Part shown: piece after piece, positions 20,055 through 30,235 of the stretch
Layout: the number at the start of each line of letters is the position of its first letter
Position numbering within the stretch: position 1 is the stretch's first letter
Source: Ryuthela nishihirai
Taxonomy: Eukaryota; Arthropoda; Arachnida; Araneae; Heptathelidae
Assembly: GCA_038380435.1 (NCBI GenBank)
Contig: JAWZYU010000011.1
Span: 87,706,501 to 87,770,500, forward strand
Direction of reading: 5' to 3'
DNA length: 64,000 bases
Notes under the pieces: generated by a model
What the model was told of the DNA's origin: nothing
Database searches by the model: none
The model's input: only the letters and a program-made list of their open reading frames with translations
Position numbers and translations under genes: made by a program

Positions 20055-20276
20055 GCAGCATTACAACGAGCGTAATAAAATTGTAAAAGATCAGTTAACC
20101 CTGATAAGAATCTTGGGCTTGTAACTTGACTGACAAAGCAGATGAAGCAGTTAGATAACACAAAAGCAGCATTACAACGAGCGTAATAAAATTGTAAAAG
20201 ATCAGTTAACCGTGATAAGAATCTTGGGCTTGTAACTTGACTGACAAAGCAGATGAAGCAGTTAGATAACACAAAA
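20055..20276. repeat. 111 bp tandem duplication in LINE copy D
   Basis: GCAGCATTACAACGAGCG starts at 20055 and again at 20166, and the two units continue in step to the AACACAAAA word, differing at one visible spot (ACCCTGATAAG against ACCGTGATAAG). The duplication post-dates the LINE insertion. Confidence 0.9.
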
Positions 20277-20819
20277 CAGGGGGTTGTACCAGATAGTTAA
20301 TGTCTTGTGTGGGAAGTAACTGGCAATTACACAAGGATTGAGGAATAAACATGGTAAGGTGGTTGAAGGTAAGGATTCCTTGATGGCTAAGTGGGCTGAG
20401 CATTTCAGAGATGTTCTAAATAATGCAGTTATTTCTACTCCCGTTGTTTGTAATGAGAATGGATGCATTACTGGCTTCAATGATGGTCCTAAATAACATT
20501 ACAGAATCACTCTGGCTCTCTCTACATTAAAACTGCATAAATCACCAGGGGTAGATTAAATTATCACTGAAATGCTTAGAGCTGGGGACATTTGTGTTGT
20601 CACATGGCTGACTAAAAATTTGAATATATTTTAAGATAAATTTGTTGTCCATAAAGATTGTACTAGAGCTATAATTATCCTGATATATAAAAAAGGTGAT
20701 TGCAGTTTTAACAATTTCATTGATGGACAACTGCGTGATGAACAGTGTAAATTCAGAAGTGGTAGGGGATGTATTGATCAAATATTTTCACTTAGGCAAA
20801 TTCTTGAGCTGAGCCACTA

Positions 20820-21175
20820 ACCACATGCTCAACAAGCAACTGCTCCTAATGCAATGCCTTGAGCTGCTCACTTGCTATCTGATGATGTTCCCAAAGTAAT
20901 AGCACAAAGTGCATGTGGTAGACTTAATGTTTTAAAGCACTCTATGCTACATAAGTATTGTTATCGATTACTAACGCTACTGCAATCATGGAACTTCGAA
21001 AAAAAATTTAATTGTAAGCAACCAACTCATCAGCACACCACGTGATTTTCTGCACTTCCACTGTGACTCATCACTTGCCAGCAAGAGCTGTAAAATGAAC
21101 TTGTCACTAACTATCAACTGGAGTTTCTCTCACTACCCATCTTTACAGTAGGTAAAATCTCATCATTACTTTTAA
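20820..21175. other. Intron 1 sequence, nothing recognised
   Basis: No coding or RNA signal recognised. The word TTTAAAGCACTCTATG near 20933 has a rough inverse near 21600, on the far side of the MITE, so an older inverted-repeat element may surround it. Confidence 0.3.
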
Positions 21176-21177
21176 TA

Positions 21178-21564
21178 CAGTGGACCTTCGTTATAGCGCT
21201 GCTCGCTATACCGCGCACTCGGTTATAGCACGGGCGATGTTCGCGATAAGTTATAGATAGTGTTTGTTTTTACATATTTTCAAGCATACCTTATGTGCGT
21301 AAATAAAATAATAAATATATGTACTTATTAAGATGTATAACTATGTTATGTGAATTTTAATAAAACACTTAATAAATAAATTGTTTTTTTTTTATTAAAA
21401 TACATAATATATATATATAGTTGATGGGATGTTTCAGTATATAGCTCAAATCGTTCTGAGTAAATTTATTGTGTCACCACCGCGCCGCTCGGTATAATGC
21501 AGTTCACCTTATAACGTGGGTGTTGTTTCCCGCCCGACATGCGCGTTATATCGGGGGTCCACTG
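21178..21564. mobile_element. 387 bp MITE with CAGTGGACC ends (Tigger/pogo-like)
   Basis: Starts CAGTGGACCTTCGTTATAGCG and ends with the inverse of CAGTGGACCCCCGATATAACG, with TA on both sides (21176-21177 and 21565-21566). The outer parts are GC-rich, the middle very AT-rich. No coding capacity. TA target and end sequence suit the pogo/Tigger branch of Tc1/mariner. Inference from ends only. Confidence 0.85.
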
Positions 21565-21799
21565 TACTAGGTAACATAGAATTTTTTGTTGAAGTGCTTT
21601 AAAACATTTAACAGTGTCATAGAGTATTAAGATTTTAATTAAATTTTAATTACTGCACTGTGAAACTCTATGGTAATTTTTTGTTAGGCAATTAAATATC
21701 GGCAGAGTATTGTAAAGATTCCCCATTTGTTACATTTGAAAGCTTGCAGGATAAATGTTATTCATCAGTTGCTCTCTCCTGACTTCTAAAAGGACATAT

Positions 21800-22531
21800 A
21801 TTTTTGCCTTTGGTTTTAAAGGACTATGACAGCTTAGCTTAGAAATTTTACTTTGTTTACTGATGAAGCATTTCATTTATCAGGATATGTCAATTCATAG
21901 AACAATTGATAGTGGTCAGCTGAAAAACTTGACACAATTCATGAATTTCCCTTACATGATCAAAAAAATTGATGTTTGGTGTGTAATATTAAGAAAGCAA
22001 ATTATTGGGCTTTTTGAAGAAACCATCCATTTGCAACCTTGCATCAACCTTGAAGAATTTATTCTGCAGCTGGATGATGAGGAGATACTAGGTTATAGGT
22101 TATGACTGATACTAGGTTATTTTCAACAAGATGAGCAACTGCTCATACAGTTAATGAGACATTGGGCTGTTTGTGTGGATATTTTGATGGCAGATTGATC
22201 TCTTAAGGACTGTCCACCAAGGTTACCAATTTGATTCCTTGGAACTTTCATTTATGGGGATTCTTGAAGGGAACTGTCTACAATAAAAATCTTTAAACCA
22301 CTGAAAACTAAAAATTGAACATCAATAATGCTCTTCAAGGAATTCCATACAGTTTTGGAAAAAGTATTGGTTAACCAGGCAAAACAAATTCAGGCTTGTT
22401 AGCAGGTGGACAATATTTTCAACACCTATTGTAATGAATTGTGCATAATTTGGTAAGCTAAAAACTGTTTATTTCTGTAATAAATTGTATAAGTTATCTC
22501 ACATCCTGTCTTATTCTGGTCATCCTGTATA
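21800..22531 (+). pseudogene. Degraded mariner-like transposase fragment
   Basis: In mixed frames the plus strand shows LFTDEAFHLSGY (about 21850-21895), KIDVWCVILRKQIIG (about 21968-22012), FQQDE (about 22120) and FLGTFIYGDS-like remains of the LDFFLWG block (about 22235), the order of a mariner transposase related to the 6.6-8.1 kb element. Its 3' edge TCATCCTGTATA at 22520-22531 fits a terminal inverted repeat. It ends about 36 bases before VPS18 exon 2. Confidence 0.75.
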
Positions 22532-22566
22532 ACAAGCCAGTTTAATATGTGTGTTTCAATTTTTAG

Positions 22567-22640
22567 ACAACAGCTGGGCTTATTAATGCAAAGTTGGAAG
22601 ATGATGGACCAATATTCTGTAAACAGAGGATAAATTTTAA
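22567..22640 (+). CDS. VPS18: VPS18 homologue, coding exon 2
   Basis: Encodes TTAGLINAKLEDDGPIFCKQ and RINF, then two bases of the next codon. It aligns with human VPS18 where the chain reads GYVNAQLEKEVPIFTKQRIDF, the entry to the N-terminal beta-propeller. The acceptor is TTTCAATTTTTAG (ends 22566) and the donor is GTAAGTATT (from 22641). Incoming phase 0 matches exon 1, and the two leftover bases AA join C of exon 3 to give Asn. The exon is only 74 bp and sits between a mariner remnant (ends about 22531) and a Tc1-like element (starts 22690). Confidence 0.95.
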
Positions 22641-22689
22641 GTAAGTATTAGGTATTTCTATATATTTTAAAAGAAATAAATCACTAATA

Positions 22690-23901
22690 ATAAGCTCACC
22701 GGACAAAAAATTAGTCACTCCTGGCTGAATGTCACCTAATATTGCATAACACCTCCGTGCGACCGAAGAACAGCTGAAATCGTGGTTGGCATGGATGCCA
22801 CCAGTGTGCAGATGTAGTTCACATTCATCCACTCTTCTAGCAGCAAATGCCGCAGTTCGACCAAATTTGCCGGATGGCTGGCACTAAAATCAGACAAATT
22901 TTCTATGGGATTCAAATCCAGGGATTTGACAGGCCAGTCGAGATGTTTGAAGGCTTCAGAATGCTTGTGCCAATCTGACACACTTCAAGCCCTATGCACG
23001 TGACAATTGTCATCTTGGAAGAATCCTTCTGGTTTCACTGTGGAGATGCTGCACAAAAGGCAACATGTGGTCATCCAGTAGCTCCATATAGCCCTTCTGG
23101 TTCAAGTGTGACGTTACCGCAACCAAAGGACCCATTTCCTTGTATGTGAAACACCTCCAGAACATCACAGAGCCTCCTCCAGTTTGAACAGAACCTTGCA
23201 CACAGTCCACATGGAAGGCTTCATGCTGCTTACAATGTACCCATCACTTTGCATCATTCGAGTACAAACGAAAACATGACTCATTCAACCAGATCACATG
23301 CTTCCAAGAGTCGACAGTCCAGTCTTTGTGGTGCTGTGCCCACTGTAGCCATGCAGCCTTGTGCAGAGCTGTAACATGGGTCTCTTCCGTGGTAGTCTGC
23401 TCCAGATGCAGTTCTCTTCGGAGTATTTGTTCAGAAACAGCTTGTTGTAGGCCTGCATTGACTGACAAGCAATTCCTATCTCATTGCAAAGCGGTTTGCC
23501 CTAACAGTGCGTGACACACTGTGGTGGTCACTATTGGTGTGCACAGTCTTTCTGCCGCAGTTCTGGCAATGACTGTGATGTACGCCACTGCTGGAAGACC
23601 CTTTGGACAGTATGTTTCGACACACCTGCAAAGGCAGCAACTTCTTGTAACTATGCTCTTTGGCTCGGCCAAACACACTAACATCTTTTTGCATTCATTC
23701 ACATCTTTGGTGCGACTCATGTTTCACAGAGCGATTAATACACATGTGGCACACAACCACTTCTTGTCACTCTATGAATCCATAGCATGGCACAGCTATT
23801 TGTAGGATGTGTTTATTACTGGTGCGTTACCTCTGTTGCTGTCGAACGGGCTTAACCTTCTTACTGCGGGAGATGACTAATTTTTTGTCCGGTGAGCTTA
23901 T
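22690..23901 (-). mobile_element. Tc1-like DNA transposon with matching ends
   Basis: The ends ATAAGCTCACCGGACAAAAA (22690) and its inverse (to 23901) form about 27 bp inverted repeats, flanked by TA (22688-22689 and 23902-23903). The minus strand encodes a broken Tc1 transposase: a helix-turn-helix half (about 23800-23480), KHVIWLNESCFRLYSNDAK (about 23310-23245, where the first catalytic Asp is Asn), GGGSVMFWRCF, QDDNCHVH (about 23010) and DLNPIENLSDF (about 22925-22890, third acidic residue). Frameshifts and stops make it dead. It starts 50 bp after the VPS18 exon 2 donor. Confidence 0.92.
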
Positions 23902-23903
23902 TA

Positions 23904-25038
23904 AGTGGTATCTTTATTGCAATAAACAAGCAAAAGAGTTTTATATGCAAAAATCCCAAGTGCTCTGTGCTTTAGAATAGCCATATAGAAAGTAGGTGAA
24001 TGTGATGAACAAAATATAGTCTATTTGAAATTCATTGAAATGACAGTATGTATGATTAATTTATAGCTTAGAAAAAAACAACAACATTCAAGTCACTAAG
24101 AAAGTACACTGATCACTGAAACTTAAAACAGATGGCCATTGTTGAATGGCAAGATAACATCATCAACAAGTGTCAAATGCTGTAAGTTATTCAATTTTAA
24201 TACCGATTATCTTCAATGTAATGGAAGATGTGAGAAACGTTTTATATGAAATGTTCTCGAATGTGATTCGAAACCTTCAAGAATGACATCTTATTAATGT
24301 AGTAAAGGTAAAGTTGAATTTTTTTAAAAATACAAGCATTTAGTAGCGATGGGCATTGCTTCTGTAATAGAAGAGATATTGCCATCTCCTGAGACTGCTT
24401 TAAAATATTCTAGAACTGAAGTAGAATTTGGTAAGAAATTAGGATTTTAATACTCTGGAATTTAGAAGAAAAAAAATTCTTATCTAAACAGAAGAAAAGC
24501 CAAATTTAATTCCTGATAGATTTGATGAGTAAAGAGAAAAAAAAAAATTCTTCAGTTATTGAAATTCTTCAGTCAAGAGATAGATAATTTTATGAAGGAA
24601 AACAAATTATTTAAGAAAGAAATACAAGGTTAAACAACTGGAAATTAATGAAGTTATAAAAAACATATGAAAGTTAACAAAGATAATAGAATTAAAAATA
24701 GTAGACATGAGAAAGGAAAGGTTAAAGAAAGTATAGGAATAGTGAGAATACTTGAAATGTTGGGGCAAAATATTGCACAAGTAAGAAAAATTATTTGACT
24801 TACTAAATATAGAGCTTGATCCTGTAGCTGTAGAACCAGGCATATTTTGTACCTAAAAAAGACAAAGCCGGACCAGGCTGTATTGTAGTAAAAATGCTGT
24901 TAATTATATCATAGAAATAGGTGAATAACAGCAGAAAAGTAAAAGATATATCAGTCTGGTATTTACTAGGATTAATTTTTTTTAAATATTAATGAGATTA
25001 TAAAATCAGTAGAAAAAAAAGTATATTAAAAAAAATTA
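23904..25038. other. Intron 2 sequence, nothing recognised
   Basis: AT-rich, with no recognised coding, RNA or repeat signal between the Tc1-like element and the Tigger remnant. Confidence 0.4.
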
Positions 25039-25040
25039 TA

Positions 25041-25920
25041 CAGTAGGTTCTTGACTTACACAAGCTCAAGTAACACGGTTTCATAGATACACTGTTGCGC
25101 AATATTTTTTTTAAACAGTTTAGGTACTTCGACTTCTGTGGTCATTAATATCAGATACACAAGGAAAATATATATAAGTACATACATCATAATATGGTAT
25201 GGTAGTAAATAAAATATTACGTGCAAAGAGCATTTAGACAGGTAGTAAAGGCTACTGAAGGGGAGACTGAAATATCATTGAAGTAGTTTTGGAAAGAGTA
25301 TGTTATTTGCAAAGCTGTTAAAAACATTGATGCTGTCAGACACGAAATTGCAACGTCTACCATGAATGCTGTCTGGAAAAAGCTCACCCCCCCAAACCCC
25401 TAGTTTGTCCAAGACTCTATGGGATTTGAAGAGCAAGATGTAATTAATAACCTCATAGAAATGAGCAGGGAATTAGATTTAAATCTCAAGGAAAATAATT
25501 TCATTGAATTGTTACAATGTCATGCAAAGGAAATGAACAATGACGATTTAATGGAGCTTGAATACCAAAGAAAGGAAGATGAAGTTTCAAAGGAAGAACA
25601 AGAAGCTGAACCACCAAAATAAATTTGAGATTAAGCAGATGGCAGAATGCTTTAACATGATAGAAAAGGACTTGCTTTTTAGGAGACTCAGGATCCCAGA
25701 AACTGAAAGGTTTGCAAAGCTGTTTAGAGCAGTAAACGATGCTATTGCAGGCTATAAAGTGATTTATGACTAGAAGAGCTACAGTACAGACATCACTGGA
25801 TAAGTACTTAAATAAATCAGAGAGAAAAGGTCCAATGCCATTAACATCTGTTGAATCGAAGTCCAAAATGATTGAATAGTATGTATTTGTAGTGAATAGT
25901 ATTAGTTTCTTATATATGTA
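25041..25920 (+). mobile_element. Tigger/pogo-like DNA transposon remnant, left part
   Basis: Begins CAGTAGGTTCTTGACTTACA after TA (25039-25040). Most of the transposase is deleted, but the C-terminal part remains in pieces from about 25240 to 25880: STMNAVWKKL (about 25360), FEEQDVINNL, NNDDLMELEYQRKEDEVSKE (about 25538-25597), MAECFNMIEK, and RRATVQTSLDKYL (about 25770-25808). This is the order of Tigger-type (CENP-B/jerky-like) transposases. The element is interrupted by RTE copy E and ends at 29741. Confidence 0.88.
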
Positions 25921-25929
25921 CTGTACAAA

Positions 25930-28900
25930 TACATACAAAAATCCTCTTGCAGCCATGGGCTATGGAGGTCCAACCAGACTGTGTAATTTTCCTCTCCAGA
26001 CTATTCTCTTTTCAGCTACAGCTGCTGCATTTGGCCACTCTAGGCCAATTCTAGAAAGGTCCTGTTTGACATTGTGTGCCCATCGCATCCTAGGTCTCCC
26101 CCTTTTTCTGATGCCCTTAGGTACACTGTTCATAATCCTCTTAGCCAATCTGCAGTATCCATACGGGCAACATGGCCAAACCAACGCAGTCTCTCTCTAC
26201 ACAATATGTTTCTCAAAAGAGGTTGATTCCTTCTTCTAACCTCATCATTACTTACAAAGTCAAACCACCTAATGCCCAAGATACTGCGTAAGCATCTAGA
26301 ATCAAAGGCATCAAGTTTCTTGTTATCCTGCTTACAAAGGGTCCATGTTTCACTACCATAACTAACCTTAGAAAGAATCAAACACTATTATACAGTCTAA
26401 TTTTAGTCTTTAGGTGTATACGCCTATTTCTCCACACTCTCCATAGATTCCTAAAAGTCCCAGCGGCAATCCCTATTCTTCTATTTATCTCATGCCGCAC
26501 ATCACCAGTATCTGTTACATAGCTCCCAAGATAATTAAACTGACACACTTGCTCAATAGTGCAACCATTCAAAGCAATTGAAGCACCATCTGCCTGACCA
26601 ATTTTCATCACTTTAGTTTTTTCTCTGTTTATCACCAAACCTACTGTATTACGAGTCTTATCAACAGCCCCAATGAATGAATTCATCTCATCAACATCAT
26701 TAGCCAACAATGCCAAATCATCTGCATAATCTAAATCAGAAATTTTGAAATCTCTGGACCATTTAAGGCCAAAATCTTTCCCTTGCAAAGAATTTCGCAT
26801 TATATAATCAATAACTAAAGAGAAAAGGAGACAAAATTCACCCTTGTCTAACTCCACTAGCAATGCTAAGCCAATCGCTGCATGACGTACCAACTCTTGC
26901 TCAGTGTTATTATAGAGAGCTCTCATTACACTAACTAACTTATCAGGTATTTCATATGATTTAACAATCAACCACAAATTATGTCGATCAACAGAGTCAA
27001 AAGCCGTTTTGAAATCTATAAAGCTAGCAACCACAGGTTTCTGAAACTAAACATTTTTCAAGAATCTGCCTAAGTGAAAATATTTGATCAATACATCCCC
27101 TACCACGTCTGAATACACACTGTTCATCACGCAGTTGTCCATTAATCAAGTTCTTAATTCTGTTTAGTATAATCATGCAAAGGACTTTACCTGGAACAGA
27201 AAGTAAACTGATTCCCCTATAATTATCACAAGAACTGTGATCACCTTTTTTAAAAATTGGAACAATGATAGCTCTAGTAAAATCCTTAGGAACAACACCT
27301 TTATCATAAAAAAAATTCAAAATTTTAGTCAGCCATGTGACAACACAAATGTTCCCAGCTCTAAGCATTTCAGTGATAATTTCATCCACCCCTGGGGATT
27401 TATGCAGTTTTAATTTAGAGATGGCCAATGCGACTTCGTAATGTGATATAGGGCCATCATTAAAGCCAGTAATGCATCTATCCTCATTACAAACAATGGG
27501 AGTAGAAATAATCACATTATTTAGAATATCTGAAATGTTCAGCCCACCTAGCCATCACAAAATCCTCATCTTCAACCACCTTGCCATGTTTATTCTTCAG
27601 TCCCTGTGTACCTGTGCATTTCTTCCCACATAAAACATTAACAATCTGGTACAACCCTCTGCTGTTATGCTGTGTCTAACTGCTTCCTCTGCTTTGTCAG
27701 CCAAGATATCAAGCCAAAGATTCTTATCTGCTGTTAATTGATCCATTATACATTTATTAAGCTCTTTGTAATACCTTCTGTTAGGACTAGTAGGGTGTTG
27801 ATTGATATTAATCCTGCATTTTATTCTTTCAAAAATAAGTTCCATAGCCTTATCACTCAAATAATTTTGTTTCCTCTGTTCCCTTTTACCCAGAAGAGTA
27901 CTGTTGATTTCAAGAAAAGCCTGTTTAAACTGTTCCCATTCTTTCTCAACTTCAGCAGTAAGCAAACCATGATTGTCATAATGATTAAGTAGCCTATCAT
28001 GGTATACTTTGGCTATATCTGGATCTTTCAGACATTCAGTGTTGAAGGTAATTTTCTTAACTTTAGCACATTTCTTCAGCTGCAAGACACTTTTGATAAA
28101 GGTATTGGTCAGACTCAATTTCAGCTCCCATATATGATCTAGTATTCCTAACTGAACTAGTCCAGTTGCTGTTAATTAAAATATAATCTATTATATTCCT
28201 GTATAACCCATTAGGTGAAACCTATATTTATTTATAAATGTCCTGGTGTTTCAAGCATGTGTTAGTTATTCGTAAACCATTAAGTTTACTTACCTGTAGG
28301 AGACGTTCCCCATTGCCATTGGACCTACCAATGCCAAAGGGACCTAAAACTCCTGCCCAAAGATCAGAGTCAGTACCAACTTTAGCATTGAAGTCACCTA
28401 GCACAAGAGAAATATCTCCTTCACAGAATTCAAAATATCCCGAAGCTGGCTGTAAAACAAAACGTATCCTTCTCATTCTCATCAGAGTCCTCTGTGAGGG
28501 CATAACAACAGATGACATTCAAGTCTAATTTTTGTTTTAAATTTTGCTCTAAGAAATCTTTCATTAATGCAGTCATATCCTAGAAGAGCATCACTGGTGT
28601 GTCTGCTGAGAAGCAAACCTACACATTGGAGATGCTTTCCATCCTCCCTCCCTAAAAAGAGAATTTTAAAGTTATTTTTAAGTATCTCACCTTTACCTGT
28701 CCATCTGGTCTCTTGCAAGCCTAGAATATCTAGGTTATAGCGCTGGAATTCCTGTGTGAGGACATCAAGAGAATAATCTCTATGTAATGTCCTACGTTCC
28801 ATGTTCCTGCAGAGAGAAAATGATTAGTAGGTTTCTTAAAAAAATTAGGTTTATTGTAGTAGGGCCAACAATGTCAAACATCCCCCTGAACACAGGCATG

Positions 28901-29562
28901 GGGCAAAGACCTGTTCCTCCTCCGCTAAAGGCTGAAGCCACCAATGCTGGTAGGAACTTCAGGCACCACCTTTTCAAGTGGACTTTTTCAAGAGCCATAT
29001 GGCCTGCCTGAGACACATTACTACAGTTTAGGATTGACGATGCCCAACTAGCTAAGTGAGGTTCAGGTACCTGCGATGGCCTCTGATCAGGATTATCCAC
29101 CAGCTGATATAAGGTATCCCATGCCTCTGTTCACTTAAGACTGGCAACCCAGAAACAAACAGAAAATGCAGTGGCAGATTCTCTCTCAACAGAAGCCCAC
29201 CAGTGCAGCAAGTTCAGGATCCATAATCAAGCTCAAATCCATAAAACCAGTCCAGTAGGTATAAATGGTCAGCAACAGGACCCTGTAAAGTTGACCACTC
29301 CTCAGCAGGGTTGAAAAAAAAGAAAAAGAAAAAAAGTGGCCATATGTGACCAGATCAGTAGGTCACACTGAACTGGCAGCCCTCCTCTTCCATTCCTTTC
29401 CAAAAGAGAATCTCTCTTTTGAAAGGTACTAACGGCCTGCTCCATGAGAAAGCGGGGTCGGACATTAGGCGCTAGACTTGGCCGCCTAATGCCACCTCTG
29501 TGTATCATCACTGGGGATTGGTACACAGCTCTCCAGTTTATGCCTAGCTATCATTTATAGAC
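25930..29562 (-). mobile_element. RTE-like LINE copy E, nearly full length, inserted in the Tigger remnant
   Basis: Minus strand, 3.6 kb. The 3' end is at about 25950 (GCAGCCATGGGCTATGGAGG), then the C-terminal tail (26184-25960), RT (27515-26378, including FIDFKTAFDSVDRHNLW and LDYADDLALLANDV), linker (28118-27597), endonuclease (28800-28150, including DILGLQETRWTGKGE and LVLGDFNAKVGTDSDLW) and 5' UTR to about 29562. Several frameshifts and deletions. CTGTACAAA occurs on both sides (25921-25929 and 29563-29571), a 9 bp candidate target duplication. This gives the full-length estimate for the family. Confidence 0.92.
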
Positions 29563-29571
29563 CTGTACAAA

Positions 29572-29741
29572 GGTACTGAAAAATTTTAATTCTCCTAACA
29601 TTTTCTTTTCATAAGCACTATCTTTTTACCTTTAACTGTCCATTGAAATTAACATATCATAAAATGTATTTTAGTTAAACATTGTTTGACTTAAACAGAG
29701 ACCTTTGGGAAGAATTAACTGTGTAAGTTGAAGACTTACTG
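29572..29741 (+). mobile_element. Tigger/pogo-like remnant, right end
   Basis: The sequence continues the Tigger element after RTE copy E. It ends GTAAGTTGAAGACTTACTG at 29741, the inverse of the left end with a few changes, followed by TA (29742-29743). Confidence 0.85.
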
Positions 29742-29809
29742 TATACCATAGAGTTTCAAAATACATGAACTCGGAGTATGTAACTCCATTGTTGCACAAC
29801 TGTCCCCCA

Positions 29810-29946
29810 CATTTTAAACAGGCTATTCTTGAAACTAACAGCACTCTTTTAGGTAACAAGGAGCAGAGGAGACAAAATTATTTGAGTGATAAGATGCTAG
29901 AGCTTATTTTGGAAAGAAAGAACTGCAGGAATATCCTTAACCCTTC
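29810..29946 (+). mobile_element. RTE-like LINE linker fragment
   Basis: Encodes FKQAILETNSTLLGNKEQRR, then QNYLSDKMLELILERKNCRN in frame, a piece of the region between endonuclease and RT of the same LINE family, on the plus strand. Both sides are truncated. Confidence 0.85.
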
Positions 29947-30230
29947 CAATCTCCAGCCTGAAAAACTGGTTTCCATCCAGAGACCAAGCTATTTTCTCCC
30001 ATGTTAGCCAAAAAAAAAATTTAACTTTAGAACTTTTTTGCCAAATAACTAATGAAAGGAATTATGGCATGTTATATGCCAAATTAACCAGTATTTAATT
30101 CTGGATTTTCTAAAAATATAATATTTAACAAAAAAGATGACTAGTTTTATTTTAATAGGACTTTTTTAGAGCCATGTAGTAAAAAATGCATCTAGCAACA
30201 AGTAAACATTATTTAGAAAAACTAACAGAC
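29947..30230. repeat. Dispersed repeat shared (inverted) with 52870-53150
   Basis: The stretch TTTGCCAAATAACTAATGAAAG (about 30038) and about 100 bp after it read as the reverse complement of about 53000-53115 (CTTTCATTAGCTATTTGGCT). No coding signal. An unnamed interspersed repeat. Confidence 0.6.
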
Positions 30231-30235
30231 ATATG

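Larger units (their letters stand above)
19396..20817 (+). mobile_element. RTE-like LINE copy D (degraded)
   Basis: Plus strand. Endonuclease pieces (CINERF near 19455; a damaged LGDFN region near 19625; VEIGSDHYLLKSVFQLKLKK at 19864-19923), a linker with a 111 bp tandem duplication, then RT pieces (KSPGV at about 20540, DEQCKFRSGRGCIDQIFSLRQ at about 20730-20805). Ends at 20817 inside the RT. Many stops and deletions. The break point in the endonuclease region at 19396 may be the continuation of the + strand 5' UTR piece at 11073-11615. Confidence 0.85.
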
